Source: an uncultured Acidimicrobiales bacterium (GTDB lineage: Bacteria > Actinomycetota > Acidimicrobiia > Acidimicrobiales > Bin134). From it: 64,000 bases of DNA. Positions 26,701 through 34,559 of the stretch are shown in pieces. Numbering within the stretch: the stretch's first letter is position 1; each line of letters starts with the position of its first letter. The translations under genes and the position numbers were made by a program. The DNA lies in the NCBI GenBank assembly GCA_951813325.1, contig OX638350.1, forward strand, positions 2,957,954 through 3,021,953, written 5' to 3'. The notes beneath the pieces are model-generated. The model was not told the DNA's origin and did not search any database. It saw only the letters and a program-made list of their open reading frames with translations.

Positions 26701-27329
26701 CAGCACAACGCGACCACCCAGAAATGGCAACCGCCGCCGAAACCCTCCCCGACGTCGTCTACTCCACCTTCGCCCAAACCACACCCAGCACCGAACCAGG
26801 AGTCCTCGTCCACATCCAAACCTCAGACGACCTCAACGCCTTTGCCTTCGCACCCGCCTCCGATGACCTACCACGCGCAATAACAGCCAGAGAAGCGCTA
26901 CGTCTCGCCGCCTGCGAACCAGAAACGCCGGCTCACAGACCGTTCGACGATCACCACGAACTCCTTGAAGCAGCCTTCACCGGACCACTCCGATTTCCAG
27001 CAGCAGCCGCTGAAGGCCAAATCGCCGGCGTCCGAAGCCGATGCTGGAACAGGCTACGAGGCCACCTGAACAGCAATGCCCATCCAACACAAGGCAACCT
27101 GCTTTGGGACCCCGACACGCTCGACGAAGCACTAGGCGTCCTGCACGCCCGCCCCCTCCTGCGAGATGCCCGAGAAAGAATCGCAACAGCCATCAAAGAA
27201 CACAGCGACGACAACCTCGCAGCCCTAGTAGCCGAACTCCACACCCACAACAAACTGTGCGTCCCCGAAGCCGCCGAAACCGCCCAACCCCAGATCATCT
27301 GCTCAATGGGCATCATGAAGCACGGGTAG
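23793..27329 (+). CDS. Phospholipase D nuclease-SNF2 helicase fusion
   Basis: 1178 residues from GTG. The N-terminal PLD domain carries HAKLYICHRADD (H140, K142) and VGSSNLTFAG (S161-N163), a single HKD half-site, so it probably works as a dimer. An SNF2/superfamily 2 motor follows: GDVVGLGKT (280-288), DESHNLRN (354-361), LLTATPYN, then VFTEYADTANYIA, VLSEGQNLQDA and QRAGRVDRIGQ. Such proteins are the effectors of methylase-linked restriction-like defence and combine functions that DISARM splits over DrmC and DrmD. About 31 bases downstream of the methylase, so one operon. Confidence 0.88.
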   Translation: MPRIIDNIEVNLADDLRAELARGAVRLDAAIGYFNLRGWRELADAIDSMPRSGDAPKARILIGMARNPHEELRQELTGHGDSSLDNATRNTLRQRTREVLREQLTIGLPTRADEMALRQLRAQMDGGDVAIRLHLAHRLHAKLYICHRADDRYPRLGYVGSSNLTFAGLGGQGELNVDVPDADASKKLSEWFEDRWLDPCSVDVTSDLLELLDESWARPDLLDPYLVYLKMAYHLSQEARDGLIAYGLPADLRSALLEHQAIAAQFAAGALDRLGGVMIGDVVGLGKTLVAIAVARLRQDAHGGRVLVVCPKNLKPMWEGYCDSYDLRYEVVELSMAVKRLSELRGRYSTVVVDESHNLRNRQRKDYQEIKGFIEDNDSKVMLLTATPYNLDFTDVANQLALFVDEEASLGVAPEASIAENGMQQHMRRLSCGPDTLASFRRSDFPEDWETLMDRYMVRRTRRSVERSYGVDALQIILPDRTSQTHSTDVCEIFVNGMDSTGWDQITVEDEGVRVHAQGGESFLAGAKAQIRLAGQASGISSGSRVVPRRCLRVGDSLHLIPHRRAVSVTYEPGPDAAIASDETLDDINALDLPRYQLVEFLAEGVDKRDDLSADESEAIRSWRDQPQRNINLIGFARTLIYKRLGSSGPAFIETLRRHRLRNDILLFAIQHGWDLPTTSGSIPVEPSSADFDDGGSDEELPLEVDTRLTDARAAYNKLIENGRVRLLRPSLFDDRLERALRSDNLIIDGILGRIGRWEQERDTKIDALVTLACDDHATEKVVVFTEYADTANYIAKALAERGIEKVEAVTGSNADPTLAARRFSPKSNASLGGMPDRGEGPIRVLVSTDVLSEGQNLQDARIVVNYDLPWAVVRMVQRAGRVDRIGQTADEVLVASILPPGGVEEVIGNHRRIRERLDANAVVFGGGERFFGTEDEEAALREAIYNEDPPEEDSGEIDVVSMAYEIWRTAQRDHPEMATAAETLPDVVYSTFAQTTPSTEPGVLVHIQTSDDLNAFAFAPASDDLPRAITAREALRLAACEPETPAHRPFDDHHELLEAAFTGPLRFPAAAAEGQIAGVRSRCWNRLRGHLNSNAHPTQGNLLWDPDTLDEALGVLHARPLLRDARERIATAIKEHSDDNLAALVAELHTHNKLCVPEAAETAQPQIICSMGIMKHG

Positions 27330-27460
27330 TACCCAACAGCGGTAGTCCACCATCCAGTTGCCTGCCCTCTCACAACATCCCCGTTGAAAAGAGATTATGT
27401 GTCCCACCCCCGCTCCCAATCTCCGTTGCACTGATGACTGAGTTCACAACCCGAATCAGA

Positions 27461-28318
27461 CTATCTCCATGAAAGTGGCAAAACATTCTGATCACTGGGC
27501 AATTGCATCCACTTCGGCGTAATCAACACTTCTCTTCCCTCCTCCGAGTCCAGTGAAGTCCGCCGCAAGGAGAAGGGCCGCAAGACTGCCCAATCTTCGT
27601 ATAATTCCCGAATCTCGACACAGTTGTCGTATGTAAGCGCCCATGCCGCGTCCGACATTCCATGAAGTGTCTTAGCCAACTTTAGATGATATTCTGGATC
27701 CAGTCCGTTAAGGTAGAGTGTGGGACCTTTCTTAAAGTATGGCGGATCTATAAACAAAAACACCGATTCAATATCAACGGAGCCAATAAACTCAATGCCA
27801 TCAATGGCGGTGACAAAAATGCGATCCCGCTCTCTTGCAATCAGTTCTAACCTCTCTCGCAATGTATCCTTATTGAATCGAACATCCATTTTCCATTTCC
27901 CTGTTTGCTCTTTACCACCAATTATCCCACCGCTGTCTATAATGCCAGAACGGTTGCACCGATTGAGATAAAAGGCGGCAAACCCGCGATCCAACTGGGA
28001 AGCCTTCTTATCCTTATATACCTGCCGCCACCGCTCCCATTCTTCGGTAGAAATAGGAACATCTTCAAGATAAGATATTAGAGATTCGCTGTCATACACA
28101 GCTGAGTACCAAAAGTCGTGGATAGCAGGGTCAAGATCATTTATGTGTATCTGATGTGTTTCCCTAAGAAACAGTAACGACAGTGATGCACCGGCACCAC
28201 CCGCGAAGGGCTCCGCAACTGCATGGCCGTTGAGATGATTCATAGCTCTAATGGAACATAGAACTTTTGTCATCTGTGCTTTTCCACCAGGATAACGGAG
28301 CGGGCTGGCAATCTTCAT
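27461..28318 (-). CDS. D12-class (Dam-like) N6-adenine DNA methyltransferase
   Basis: 285 residues. SPLRYPGGKAQM (residues 5-16) is the D12-class motif X, AEPFAGGAGASL (35-46) motif I, and FIDPPYFKKGP (189-199) motif IV with DPPY. It methylates adenine in a short site. Last gene of a leftward three-gene set with the ParB-like and unknown proteins; 69 bases separate it from the upstream gene. The set is visibly more A+T rich than the window average. It probably protects host DNA from the neighbouring putative nuclease. Confidence 0.88.
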   Translation of the reverse strand: MKIASPLRYPGGKAQMTKVLCSIRAMNHLNGHAVAEPFAGGAGASLSLLFLRETHQIHINDLDPAIHDFWYSAVYDSESLISYLEDVPISTEEWERWRQVYKDKKASQLDRGFAAFYLNRCNRSGIIDSGGIIGGKEQTGKWKMDVRFNKDTLRERLELIARERDRIFVTAIDGIEFIGSVDIESVFLFIDPPYFKKGPTLYLNGLDPEYHLKLAKTLHGMSDAAWALTYDNCVEIRELYEDWAVLRPFSLRRTSLDSEEGREVLITPKWMQLPSDQNVLPLSWR

Positions 28319-28387
28319 AGTGGCGCAACAATCCTGTAATTCACTTAGAGTTCACCGCGGCAAATGTAATTTACCCCTTAAATCCTT

Positions 28388-29323
28388 CTACTTGAGCGCT
28401 GACAATGTCCATGATGCACAACGATCAGCGAGTTGTGAATCCAAATCTCCCACACAGTGGGCAATTCTGAGCCGATCGAAAATGAGACGATAACCTCCCA
28501 ACGCAGTCTGCTGCCAATAGCGCTCTTCAATTTGTCTAGGTACAAAAAAAGCCAAAATAGGAGGTACGGCTGGTAGCTCTTTAAACCATAACTGACAAAA
28601 GGTGCTGGGTAACAACTCATTGACCTTGTCCTGCCAATCACTACCGGTAGAACATTGTCCAAACACACTGAATTGATTTGGTCGGTCATCACCAAATGGA
28701 ATCCAGACTGCAAGGTCTAGCTTTGAGTCCTTTACATGACTAGTCTCTGATTTTGAAACCTTGCACCCAAGTCCTTCCCCCATATCTTCGCAAAGTTCCT
28801 CAACGGCGTCGTAAAATGAAGATGGGTTCTCATGACGAGGAAAGCCAAAATCATACGCCCGGGCAGTATTCGTGCCACCAAGATAACAAACAAGCGCTCT
28901 AGCACTAATTCGTTCAAACAGTGATGTAGCGCTTTCATTGGCGTTTTCGTTTCGCCAACCGATAGAAGTTACTGCAGTTAAGAAAGCATAAACAGAAGTA
29001 GTGGCTTCTGGTTTTGCCTTCAGGGACCCGTTCACCGAGAAAGGATATCTGTTGCCGAGATAGTGTGCTCGCAACTCAATTTGGCTATAGGCAGCATCCG
29101 CAATTCGTTCCAATCTCTCATTCTCTTGCTCAACAGGTTCGTCCAGCGGCTGGTCCTCATCATAATCCTCAGCATCATCGAGGGCATCACTTGACCCTGT
29201 ACGCTTTATCGCTGACAATAGGTCTTGGCCGGAACAGTCTGAATCTGGAGCGCTAATAGCTGCTAATTCAAGCCAATCGGCGTGTTCAGTCGGGTCTGCT
29301 GAAGCTGTTGGAGGTGGAATCAC
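28388..29323 (-). CDS. Unrecognised protein with possible nuclease-like core
   Basis: About 311 residues from a GTG 10 bases after the ParB-like stop; a TTG at 29374 would give 328. A proline-rich start and an acidic segment (DALDDAEDYDEDQPLDEP) are followed by RALVCYLGGTNTARAYDFGF and a distinctive core: KDSKLDLAVWIPFGDD, then FSVFGQCSTGSDWQDKVNEL and LAFFVPRQI. The order Asp-x-Asp followed by GQC could be a variant PD-(D/E)xK site, which would make this the restriction partner of the D12 methylase. That is inference; no family can be named. Confidence 0.75.
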   Translation of the reverse strand: MIPPPTASADPTEHADWLELAAISAPDSDCSGQDLLSAIKRTGSSDALDDAEDYDEDQPLDEPVEQENERLERIADAAYSQIELRAHYLGNRYPFSVNGSLKAKPEATTSVYAFLTAVTSIGWRNENANESATSLFERISARALVCYLGGTNTARAYDFGFPRHENPSSFYDAVEELCEDMGEGLGCKVSKSETSHVKDSKLDLAVWIPFGDDRPNQFSVFGQCSTGSDWQDKVNELLPSTFCQLWFKELPAVPPILAFFVPRQIEERYWQQTALGGYRLIFDRLRIAHCVGDLDSQLADRCASWTLSALK

Positions 29324-29333
29324 AATTATAGCG

Positions 29334-30473
29334 CTACTGCTCTCGATCTTGACGACGCTTTTGACGACGCTCAATATTGGCCTGACTCATATCCTCGTAG
29401 AGTGCATCTGCTAGTGACATTATCTCATCCATCTCCCGCTGTAGATCAGGCTCTCCTGTAAATCCTGTAACGACGACTGCCCGCGCATCCTTAAGCGATT
29501 GTTTGGCGTTAAGTAACGCCTCCCGAAAAAGAGCAGTGTCACCTCTTGCAACATTTACGGATCGAGCTAGACCGTATCCAGCGCGCAATGCTGCCAAACC
29601 ATCGTCCGATTGGAGAGCTTCATCCAATTGGCGAAGATGCGGGTTCTGACTTTGTATGAGTGACTTTTGCTCCCGTTCCTTGTCTCCCCACAACCATACG
29701 CACAACTCACCAAATTGGTTCATCTTTTTTGCTGGTATGGGTTTTACTTTTGGTGGGTCAATGTCTGCCACTCCAGTGAACTTTCGAATTCCCTGATAAT
29801 CGAGACCTGTATACAGGTGCGAAAATGAGAAGTGTCTTTTTGTTCGTTGTTCACGGTCGTACACTCCGCTATCTTCTGCTTGCTTCAGTGCCATATATGC
29901 CCGATAGAGTCTCGCCACAGTTGAGTGAGTGTCGCCTATCGTTCTAGCGATATCATTTAGGTCCGTGCGGAGGTCATTCCTTACCCAGGCAATGTATTCT
30001 GCTTTGGCATAGGAAGTCCACACCTGTGGGCCGTTTACGTGTTTGAAACCAATGTACTGCCATATGTCATCTCTGCGACACTCAATTGTTGGCACTTCTT
30101 CTAGAGCATCTACTTGCTCAGCTGAGATGGATGGCAATGATGTTGCCTGTATTTCCTCCCGAAGTTGACTGTCTCTCAGGAGAAGTACCGCTGCAAGTCG
30201 GCGATTGCCTTCAACTACAATAAGTTCTTCATTCTCTTCGGCAACGAACAATGGCTCATGCGGGAAGAAGCCATTTTCGGCAATAGATAGTGCGACTTCT
30301 TCAACCGAAAACTCATGCCACAGTACACGTAGGATTTCTCGTTCACTCAAATTCTCGCCAATTTGACATATCCGCGGGTTCTTGGGGTCGAGGTGTAGTA
30401 GATCGACTTGTACGTACTTGGTGCTGTTTGGTCCAGAACCATTTGTCTCGGCTTGTGCGGCGCGGGTGGTCAT
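29334..30473 (-). CDS. ParB/Srx-fold protein
   Basis: 379 residues. VQVDLLHLDPKNPRI, ALSIAENGFFPHEPLFV and LIVVEGNRRLAAVLLLRD (motif EGNRR at 88-92) are the ParB N-terminal nucleotide-binding fold; a middle helix-turn-helix (DIARTIGDTHSTVARLYRAY) and a basic tail (RRQKRRQDREQ) follow. Not a chromosomal ParB: no ParA neighbour and no parS-like context. First gene of the leftward operon; GGAGG lies 6 bases before its ATG and a good promoter lies 33 bases upstream. In this setting it may act as a sensor, CTP/ATP switch or nuclease. Confidence 0.8.
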   Translation of the reverse strand: MTTRAAQAETNGSGPNSTKYVQVDLLHLDPKNPRICQIGENLSEREILRVLWHEFSVEEVALSIAENGFFPHEPLFVAEENEELIVVEGNRRLAAVLLLRDSQLREEIQATSLPSISAEQVDALEEVPTIECRRDDIWQYIGFKHVNGPQVWTSYAKAEYIAWVRNDLRTDLNDIARTIGDTHSTVARLYRAYMALKQAEDSGVYDREQRTKRHFSFSHLYTGLDYQGIRKFTGVADIDPPKVKPIPAKKMNQFGELCVWLWGDKEREQKSLIQSQNPHLRQLDEALQSDDGLAALRAGYGLARSVNVARGDTALFREALLNAKQSLKDARAVVVTGFTGEPDLQREMDEIMSLADALYEDMSQANIERRQKRRQDREQ

Positions 30474-30505
30474 GGCAGTCCTCCATCACATCGCCCGGGT
30501 CTGTG

Positions 30506-30533
30506 AGTATAGCGCAATATCATAGTATTTCAA
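30506..30533 (-). promoter_or_regulatory. Sigma-70-like promoter of the ParB-like operon
   Basis: On the minus strand TTGAAA, a 16-base spacer and TATACT, about 33 bases before the ATG of the ParB-like gene and upstream of its GGAGG. The spacer is A+T rich. This is the clearest -35/-10 pair in the window. Confidence 0.6.
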
Positions 30534-30720
30534 GTTATTTCGCTAATGAGGGCCCCTCGGGGCAGGAATCCTCAGTTAGGCGCAGCATAGTCGGGGACGT
30601 TCTTGCCCTACCGAGCGCAGTCCACGACGGACCCTGCGGTCTGATGTTCGCCTCATCTGGGCGCCACCTCGCCTCGCTTTGCCCAGAGATGTCTCTTCCA
30701 GGCCACGAGGAATGGGGTTT

Positions 30721-30792
30721 GCCCTCCTCCACCGCCGAGCCGAGGCCATCGGCCGCTACGAAATGCCCGACTACCACGACATGGGCCTCTGA
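30721..30792 (+). pseudogene. SDR 3'-end remnant (right flanking repeat)
   Basis: Codes ALLHRRAEAIGRYEMPDYHD, MGL and a TGA stop, matching the end of the SDR at 19710-20615 in 66 of 72 bases. Similarity begins sharply at 30721 and ends at the stop. The stop codon differs (TGA against TAG) and changes are mostly silent, so it came from a related but not identical gene copy. The rest of 30534-30720 holds no gene I can recognise. Confidence 0.8.
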
Positions 30793-30808
30793 TCGCACAA
30801 ATCGTCGC

Positions 30809-31887
30809 TTAGATGTAATGCCCATAGAGGCCGAAGCACCTCTGGGCGTTGAGCCCCAAGATCTTGGCTTTGCGGTCTTCGGTCAGGTCCACCCGTTCGG
30901 CCAGCGCCTTCACCACACCGGGGAACACGCCGTCGGGGTGAGGGTAGTCGGTGGCAAATACCACGCAGTCGTCGCCCAGGAAGTCCATCACTCCAGGAAC
31001 GGTCCGCTCGTCGGGGTCACAGGAGATGAAGCACTGCCGCTGGAAATACTCGGTAGCGCTCAGCTCCAGCGGGGCCGATGCGTGGCCCCAGGAGTCCAGG
31101 TGGTCGTCGATGCGTTCTAGCCAGTGGGCGATCCAACCGCAGCCCGACTCCAAGAACACCACCCGCAACTCGGGATGGCGCTCCAGCACACCGCCGGCGA
31201 TCAGCTCCAACAGCCCATCTGCTGCTCGTGGGGATGGGAGCACACATGGCGGAACATGAAGTTGTCGTAGCGGTCCTGTCCCGATTGGGGGACGTTCTGG
31301 GTGGTGCCCTCGTGCAGAGCCGCGGGCACGCCCCGATCGGCTAGCAGCGACCACAGCCCGTCGTAGGCCGGGTGGTCCAGGGTCCGGCCGGCAATCACAT
31401 TGGGCCGCAGCATCACGGCCACGAAACCCAAGTCATCGATGGCCCGGCGGGCCTCAGCCACCATCAGCGCCGGATCCACCTGGGGCACTACCGCCACCCC
31501 CAGCAGCCGGGACGTGTCGGTATCGCAGTAGGTGCGGAGCCAGTCGTTGTAGGCCCGGCACAAGGCGTTGTTCACCGCGGCGTCGGCAATGCCCCCGAAC
31601 ATGAGCCCGGTCGTGGGAAAGATCACCGAGACTTCCATGCCCTCGCTGTCCATATCGGCCAACCGGGCGTGGGGATCAACGCCCCCTTTGGGGCGTTCCT
31701 TGTCGTAAGCCGCAGAGTCGAAGGGGATGTAGGGCGCCATCTCCCCACCTACGAAGGTGCGGGGCCGCCCCTGGCTGTCGAGCACCCGTCGGGGGGCGAA
31801 GGCCAGGAACTCTGGGTCGCAGAACTCCTCCCACAGCTCGGGCGGCTCGCTGATGTGGCCGTCGGCGTCTATCACCAATCTGCTCAT
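30809..31887 (-). pseudogene. Amidohydrolase family 2, frameshifted
   Basis: The first 230 codons (SRLVIDADGHISEPPELWEE, NDWLRTYC, VMLRPN, CSHPHEQQMG) are in one frame, and the remainder (LLELIAGGVLERHPELRVVF, LESGCGWIAHWLERID, VVFATDYPHPDGVFPG) is in another. The switch lies at about 31211-31218, where one base seems missing from ATGGGCTG. Both halves are otherwise well conserved, including the Asp of the TDYPHPD motif, so the lesion is recent or a sequencing error. GAGAGGG before the ATG at 31887 sets the start. Members are decarboxylases/hydrolases of cyclic acids. Confidence 0.8.
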
Positions 31888-31907
31888 GGCATTGCCCTCT
31901 CTGCTGC

Positions 31908-32786
31908 TCACCGCAGCGTGGCCCGGCCCTTGTCGAAGACGGTCGTGCCCCGGCTGGAGACCACTCTGAACAGCACCCCGTTCTCTTCAGCGGAGTTGTG
32001 CCAGATCTGGGTCGTGAGCACGTCGCCGTTGTAGCCGGGGAAGGCGAAGCGGCCGGCCATCGAACCCAGCGCCAGCGGATCGCCCCCGCATACCGTCTCT
32101 ACTAGGGCTCGGCAGGCGAAGCCGTAGGTGTTCAGCCCCATCAGGATGGGTCCGTCGAACCCTGCCGCCGCCGCCACCGTGGGGTCGTAGTGAATCAGGT
32201 TGGGGTCGTTTCCCCCGTGGCGGTAAAGCAGCGACTGCACCGGCAGGGTCTGCCAGTCCACGGTGGCGTCGGGCGGGGCGCCACCTATATCCCAGGGCGG
32301 AGCCTTGGGCCCAGGATCGCCGCCAAAACCGCCTTCGCCCATCACAAACAGCTTCGAACCGGTGGTGAACAGCGGCTCACCGGTGGCGGCGTCCACCGAC
32401 TCGCTCTCGCTGTGAACCACCGCTCCCGAACCCTTGTCGTAGATGCCCACCAACGTCGAAGTGCTCACCACTGACCCTTTCGGGGCGATCTCGCCGTGAA
32501 TGGTCAGCTCCTGCTCGCCGTGGACGAGTTGGTGGACTTGGTAGTCGCCGAACCGGAACATGGGATTGTCGCCCTGGCCGGCCTTGTCCGACCGACCCCC
32601 CGAGCACACGAAGCTGGGGTATACCTGCTGGGGATGCCCGGTGGCCCGCTCCCCCGCAAACGCCAGGTCGTCGAATCCCGCCCCCACGCTGAGCGCATAG
32701 AGCGTGCAATCCCGGGGTATCCACCCCCGCTGATGCGGCTCGCCGCGGTGCCCAACCATGTCCAAGTACATCGCCATGGGTGCCAT
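31908..32786 (-). CDS. Double hot-dog MaoC-type acyl-CoA hydratase
   Basis: About 292 residues. RDCTLYALSVGAGFDDLAFA and YPSF are typical of the N-terminal half of 17-beta-HSD4-like/HtdX-type hydratases; the C-terminal half carries NDPNLIHYDPTVAAAAGFDG and ILMGLNTYGFACRAL, the hydratase-2 signature with Asp and His. It makes 3-hydroxyacyl-CoA. Several ATGs lie close together (32807, 32786, 32777, 32771); 32786 has a GGG 5 bases upstream. Divergent from an enoyl-CoA hydratase gene and followed by the frameshifted amidohydrolase. Confidence 0.85.
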   Translation of the reverse strand: MAPMAMYLDMVGHRGEPHQRGWIPRDCTLYALSVGAGFDDLAFAGERATGHPQQVYPSFVCSGGRSDKAGQGDNPMFRFGDYQVHQLVHGEQELTIHGEIAPKGSVVSTSTLVGIYDKGSGAVVHSESESVDAATGEPLFTTGSKLFVMGEGGFGGDPGPKAPPWDIGGAPPDATVDWQTLPVQSLLYRHGGNDPNLIHYDPTVAAAAGFDGPILMGLNTYGFACRALVETVCGGDPLALGSMAGRFAFPGYNGDVLTTQIWHNSAEENGVLFRVVSSRGTTVFDKGRATLR

Positions 32787-32843
32787 TGTGTCCCAAATCG
32801 GCCCCATTGTTCCCAAAGCGGGAGCGACAGATACGGTGAGGGC

Positions 32844-33626
32844 ATGGCCGATGATCGAGTTCAGCTCACGGTGGACGGGCACATCGCTGTCATCACCAAC
32901 AACAACCCCGCCAAGCACAACGCCTTCGACGACGAGATGGATTTCGCGCTGTTCGAGATCCTGGAGGAGATCAAGGCCGACAAGTCCATACGGGCGGTGG
33001 TGTGGCGGGGAGAGGGCAAATCGTGGTCGTCGGGCCGGGATGTGGCCGCCATCGGCGGCCGGCGGGTGGACATGGCCCACCACGCCCTCATGGAGCGGGG
33101 CCAGAGGGGCATCCAGCAGCTCTGGGACATCGACGCCCCGGTAATCGTGGCCATCCAGGGATGGGCTATCGGCGGATCATTCCAGCGAGCCCTGCTGTGC
33201 GACATCCGGGTGGCCGCCGAGGGCGCCCGGTTCATGCTCCCCGAGGTGACCCATGGGGTGATCCCCGACACCGGCGGGGTGGGCCGCCTGTTCGAGATCT
33301 GCGGATCGGGCCTGGTCAGCGACATGGTGCTCACCGGCCGGGTGCTGAGCGCGGATGAGGCCCTGACCCACGGCATCGTTTCTCGCATTGTGGCACCCGA
33401 GGAGCTGGACAACACCGTGATGGAGATGGCGGCCAAGATCGCCGCCGCCTCGCCCTACACGGTGCAGCTCGCCCGCCGAGTGATCCGCAACCTGGCCGAC
33501 GAGAATCTGCGCCGCTCCATGAACGACGAGTACGCCTACCAAACGCTGATCAACCGGTCGGACGACTTCGCCGAGTTCCGGGCGGCTCGGGCCGAGCAGC
33601 GCGATCCCGAGTACAAGCGTTCTTAA
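32844..33626 (+). CDS. Enoyl-CoA hydratase/isomerase
   Basis: 260 residues. WSSGRDVAAIGG forms the oxyanion-hole loop, and VIVAIQGWAIGGSFQRALLCDIRVAA the second. HGVIPDTGGVGRLFEICG contains the usual Pro-Asp-Gly region. The ATG at 32844 follows GAGGGC. First gene of a rightward run with an SDR (15 bases downstream) and hydantoinase-type genes. Crotonase-fold hydratase or isomerase of an acyl-CoA; substrate unknown. Confidence 0.87.
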   Translation: MADDRVQLTVDGHIAVITNNNPAKHNAFDDEMDFALFEILEEIKADKSIRAVVWRGEGKSWSSGRDVAAIGGRRVDMAHHALMERGQRGIQQLWDIDAPVIVAIQGWAIGGSFQRALLCDIRVAAEGARFMLPEVTHGVIPDTGGVGRLFEICGSGLVSDMVLTGRVLSADEALTHGIVSRIVAPEELDNTVMEMAAKIAAASPYTVQLARRVIRNLADENLRRSMNDEYAYQTLINRSDDFAEFRAARAEQRDPEYKRS

Positions 33627-33640
33627 GGAGTAATTGAGCC

Positions 33641-34522
33641 ATGGCTGACATCATCGGACTCCCCGAGCCGGCGCCGGAGGGTGCCACCGCCCTGGTGCCG
33701 GGAACCTACGACGGCCAAACGGTGTTTGTCACCGGCGGGGGCACCGGCCTGGGCAAGGCCATCGCCACCGAATTCGCCCGGCTTGGGGCCAACCTGGTTA
33801 TCGCCAGCCGCAAGCCCGATCACCTGGAAGCCGGCCAGGCGGCAATCGAAGCGGTCGGCGCCGAGGTGCTGGTGGTGGGCTGCGACATCCGCCAGGCCGA
33901 ACAGATCGCCGAGGCTTTCGACGCGGCTGCCGACCGGTTCGGCCTGCCCAATGTGCTCATCAACAACGCCGCGGCCAACTTCCCGGTGCCCTCGGAGGAC
34001 ATGTCGCCCAATGCGTGGCGCACGGTGGTGGACATCACCCTCAACGGCACGTTCTTCTGCGCCCGGGAGTTCGCCCGCCGCCATCTGGCCGCAGGAACGC
34101 CGGGGTCGATCGTCAACATCGGGGCGTCCTACGCCTGGACCGGCGGACCCGGCTTCGCCCACTCGGCCGCGGCCAAAGCCGGGGTCAAGTCGATGACCGA
34201 GAGCCTGGCGGTGGAATGGGGGCCCTACGGCATTCAGGTGAACGGCCTGGTGCCCGGGCTTTTCCCCCACGCGGACATGACCGCCGATATCCGCTCCAGT
34301 CTCGACCGTACCCACGAGAAGGATCCCTGCCAGCCAGCCATGCGGGTGGGGCGGCTGCGGGAACTGGGCTGGGCGGCCACCTTCTTGGCCTCCCCCTTCG
34401 CCCAGTTCATCAGCGGCCACACCATGGTGGTGGACGGCGCCAACTGGCAGCGCCGCTCGATGACCAACCCGGCGGTGACCACCATCCGCGACCAGATGGG
34501 CAAGGGTCCCTTCGAGCTTTGA
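33641..34522 (+). CDS. 2,4-dienoyl-CoA reductase-like SDR
   Basis: 293 residues. VFVTGGGTGLGKAIATEFAR binds NADPH, LINNAAANFPVPSEDMSPNA and FAHSAAAKAGVKSM carry the active-site region. The classical Tyr of YxxxK is replaced by His/Ser before the Lys, as is usual in 2,4-dienoyl-CoA reductases and peroxisomal enoyl-CoA reductases, so the enzyme is probably active on unsaturated acyl-CoA. 15 bases after the hydratase gene. Confidence 0.85.
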   Translation: MADIIGLPEPAPEGATALVPGTYDGQTVFVTGGGTGLGKAIATEFARLGANLVIASRKPDHLEAGQAAIEAVGAEVLVVGCDIRQAEQIAEAFDAAADRFGLPNVLINNAAANFPVPSEDMSPNAWRTVVDITLNGTFFCAREFARRHLAAGTPGSIVNIGASYAWTGGPGFAHSAAAKAGVKSMTESLAVEWGPYGIQVNGLVPGLFPHADMTADIRSSLDRTHEKDPCQPAMRVGRLRELGWAATFLASPFAQFISGHTMVVDGANWQRRSMTNPAVTTIRDQMGKGPFEL

Positions 34523-34559
34523 GCGCAGGGCTCTGATTGCCGTGGAACACGCCTAACCG

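Noticed and set aside
29334..30473. Chromosome-partitioning ParB with nearby origin
   Set aside because: No ParA, no parS-like palindromes, no dnaA/gid genes; the context is a defence island.
32787..33083. N-terminal extension of the double hot-dog hydratase
   Set aside because: It is antisense to the enoyl-CoA hydratase start, and the hydratase family begins around MYLDMVGHRGEP.
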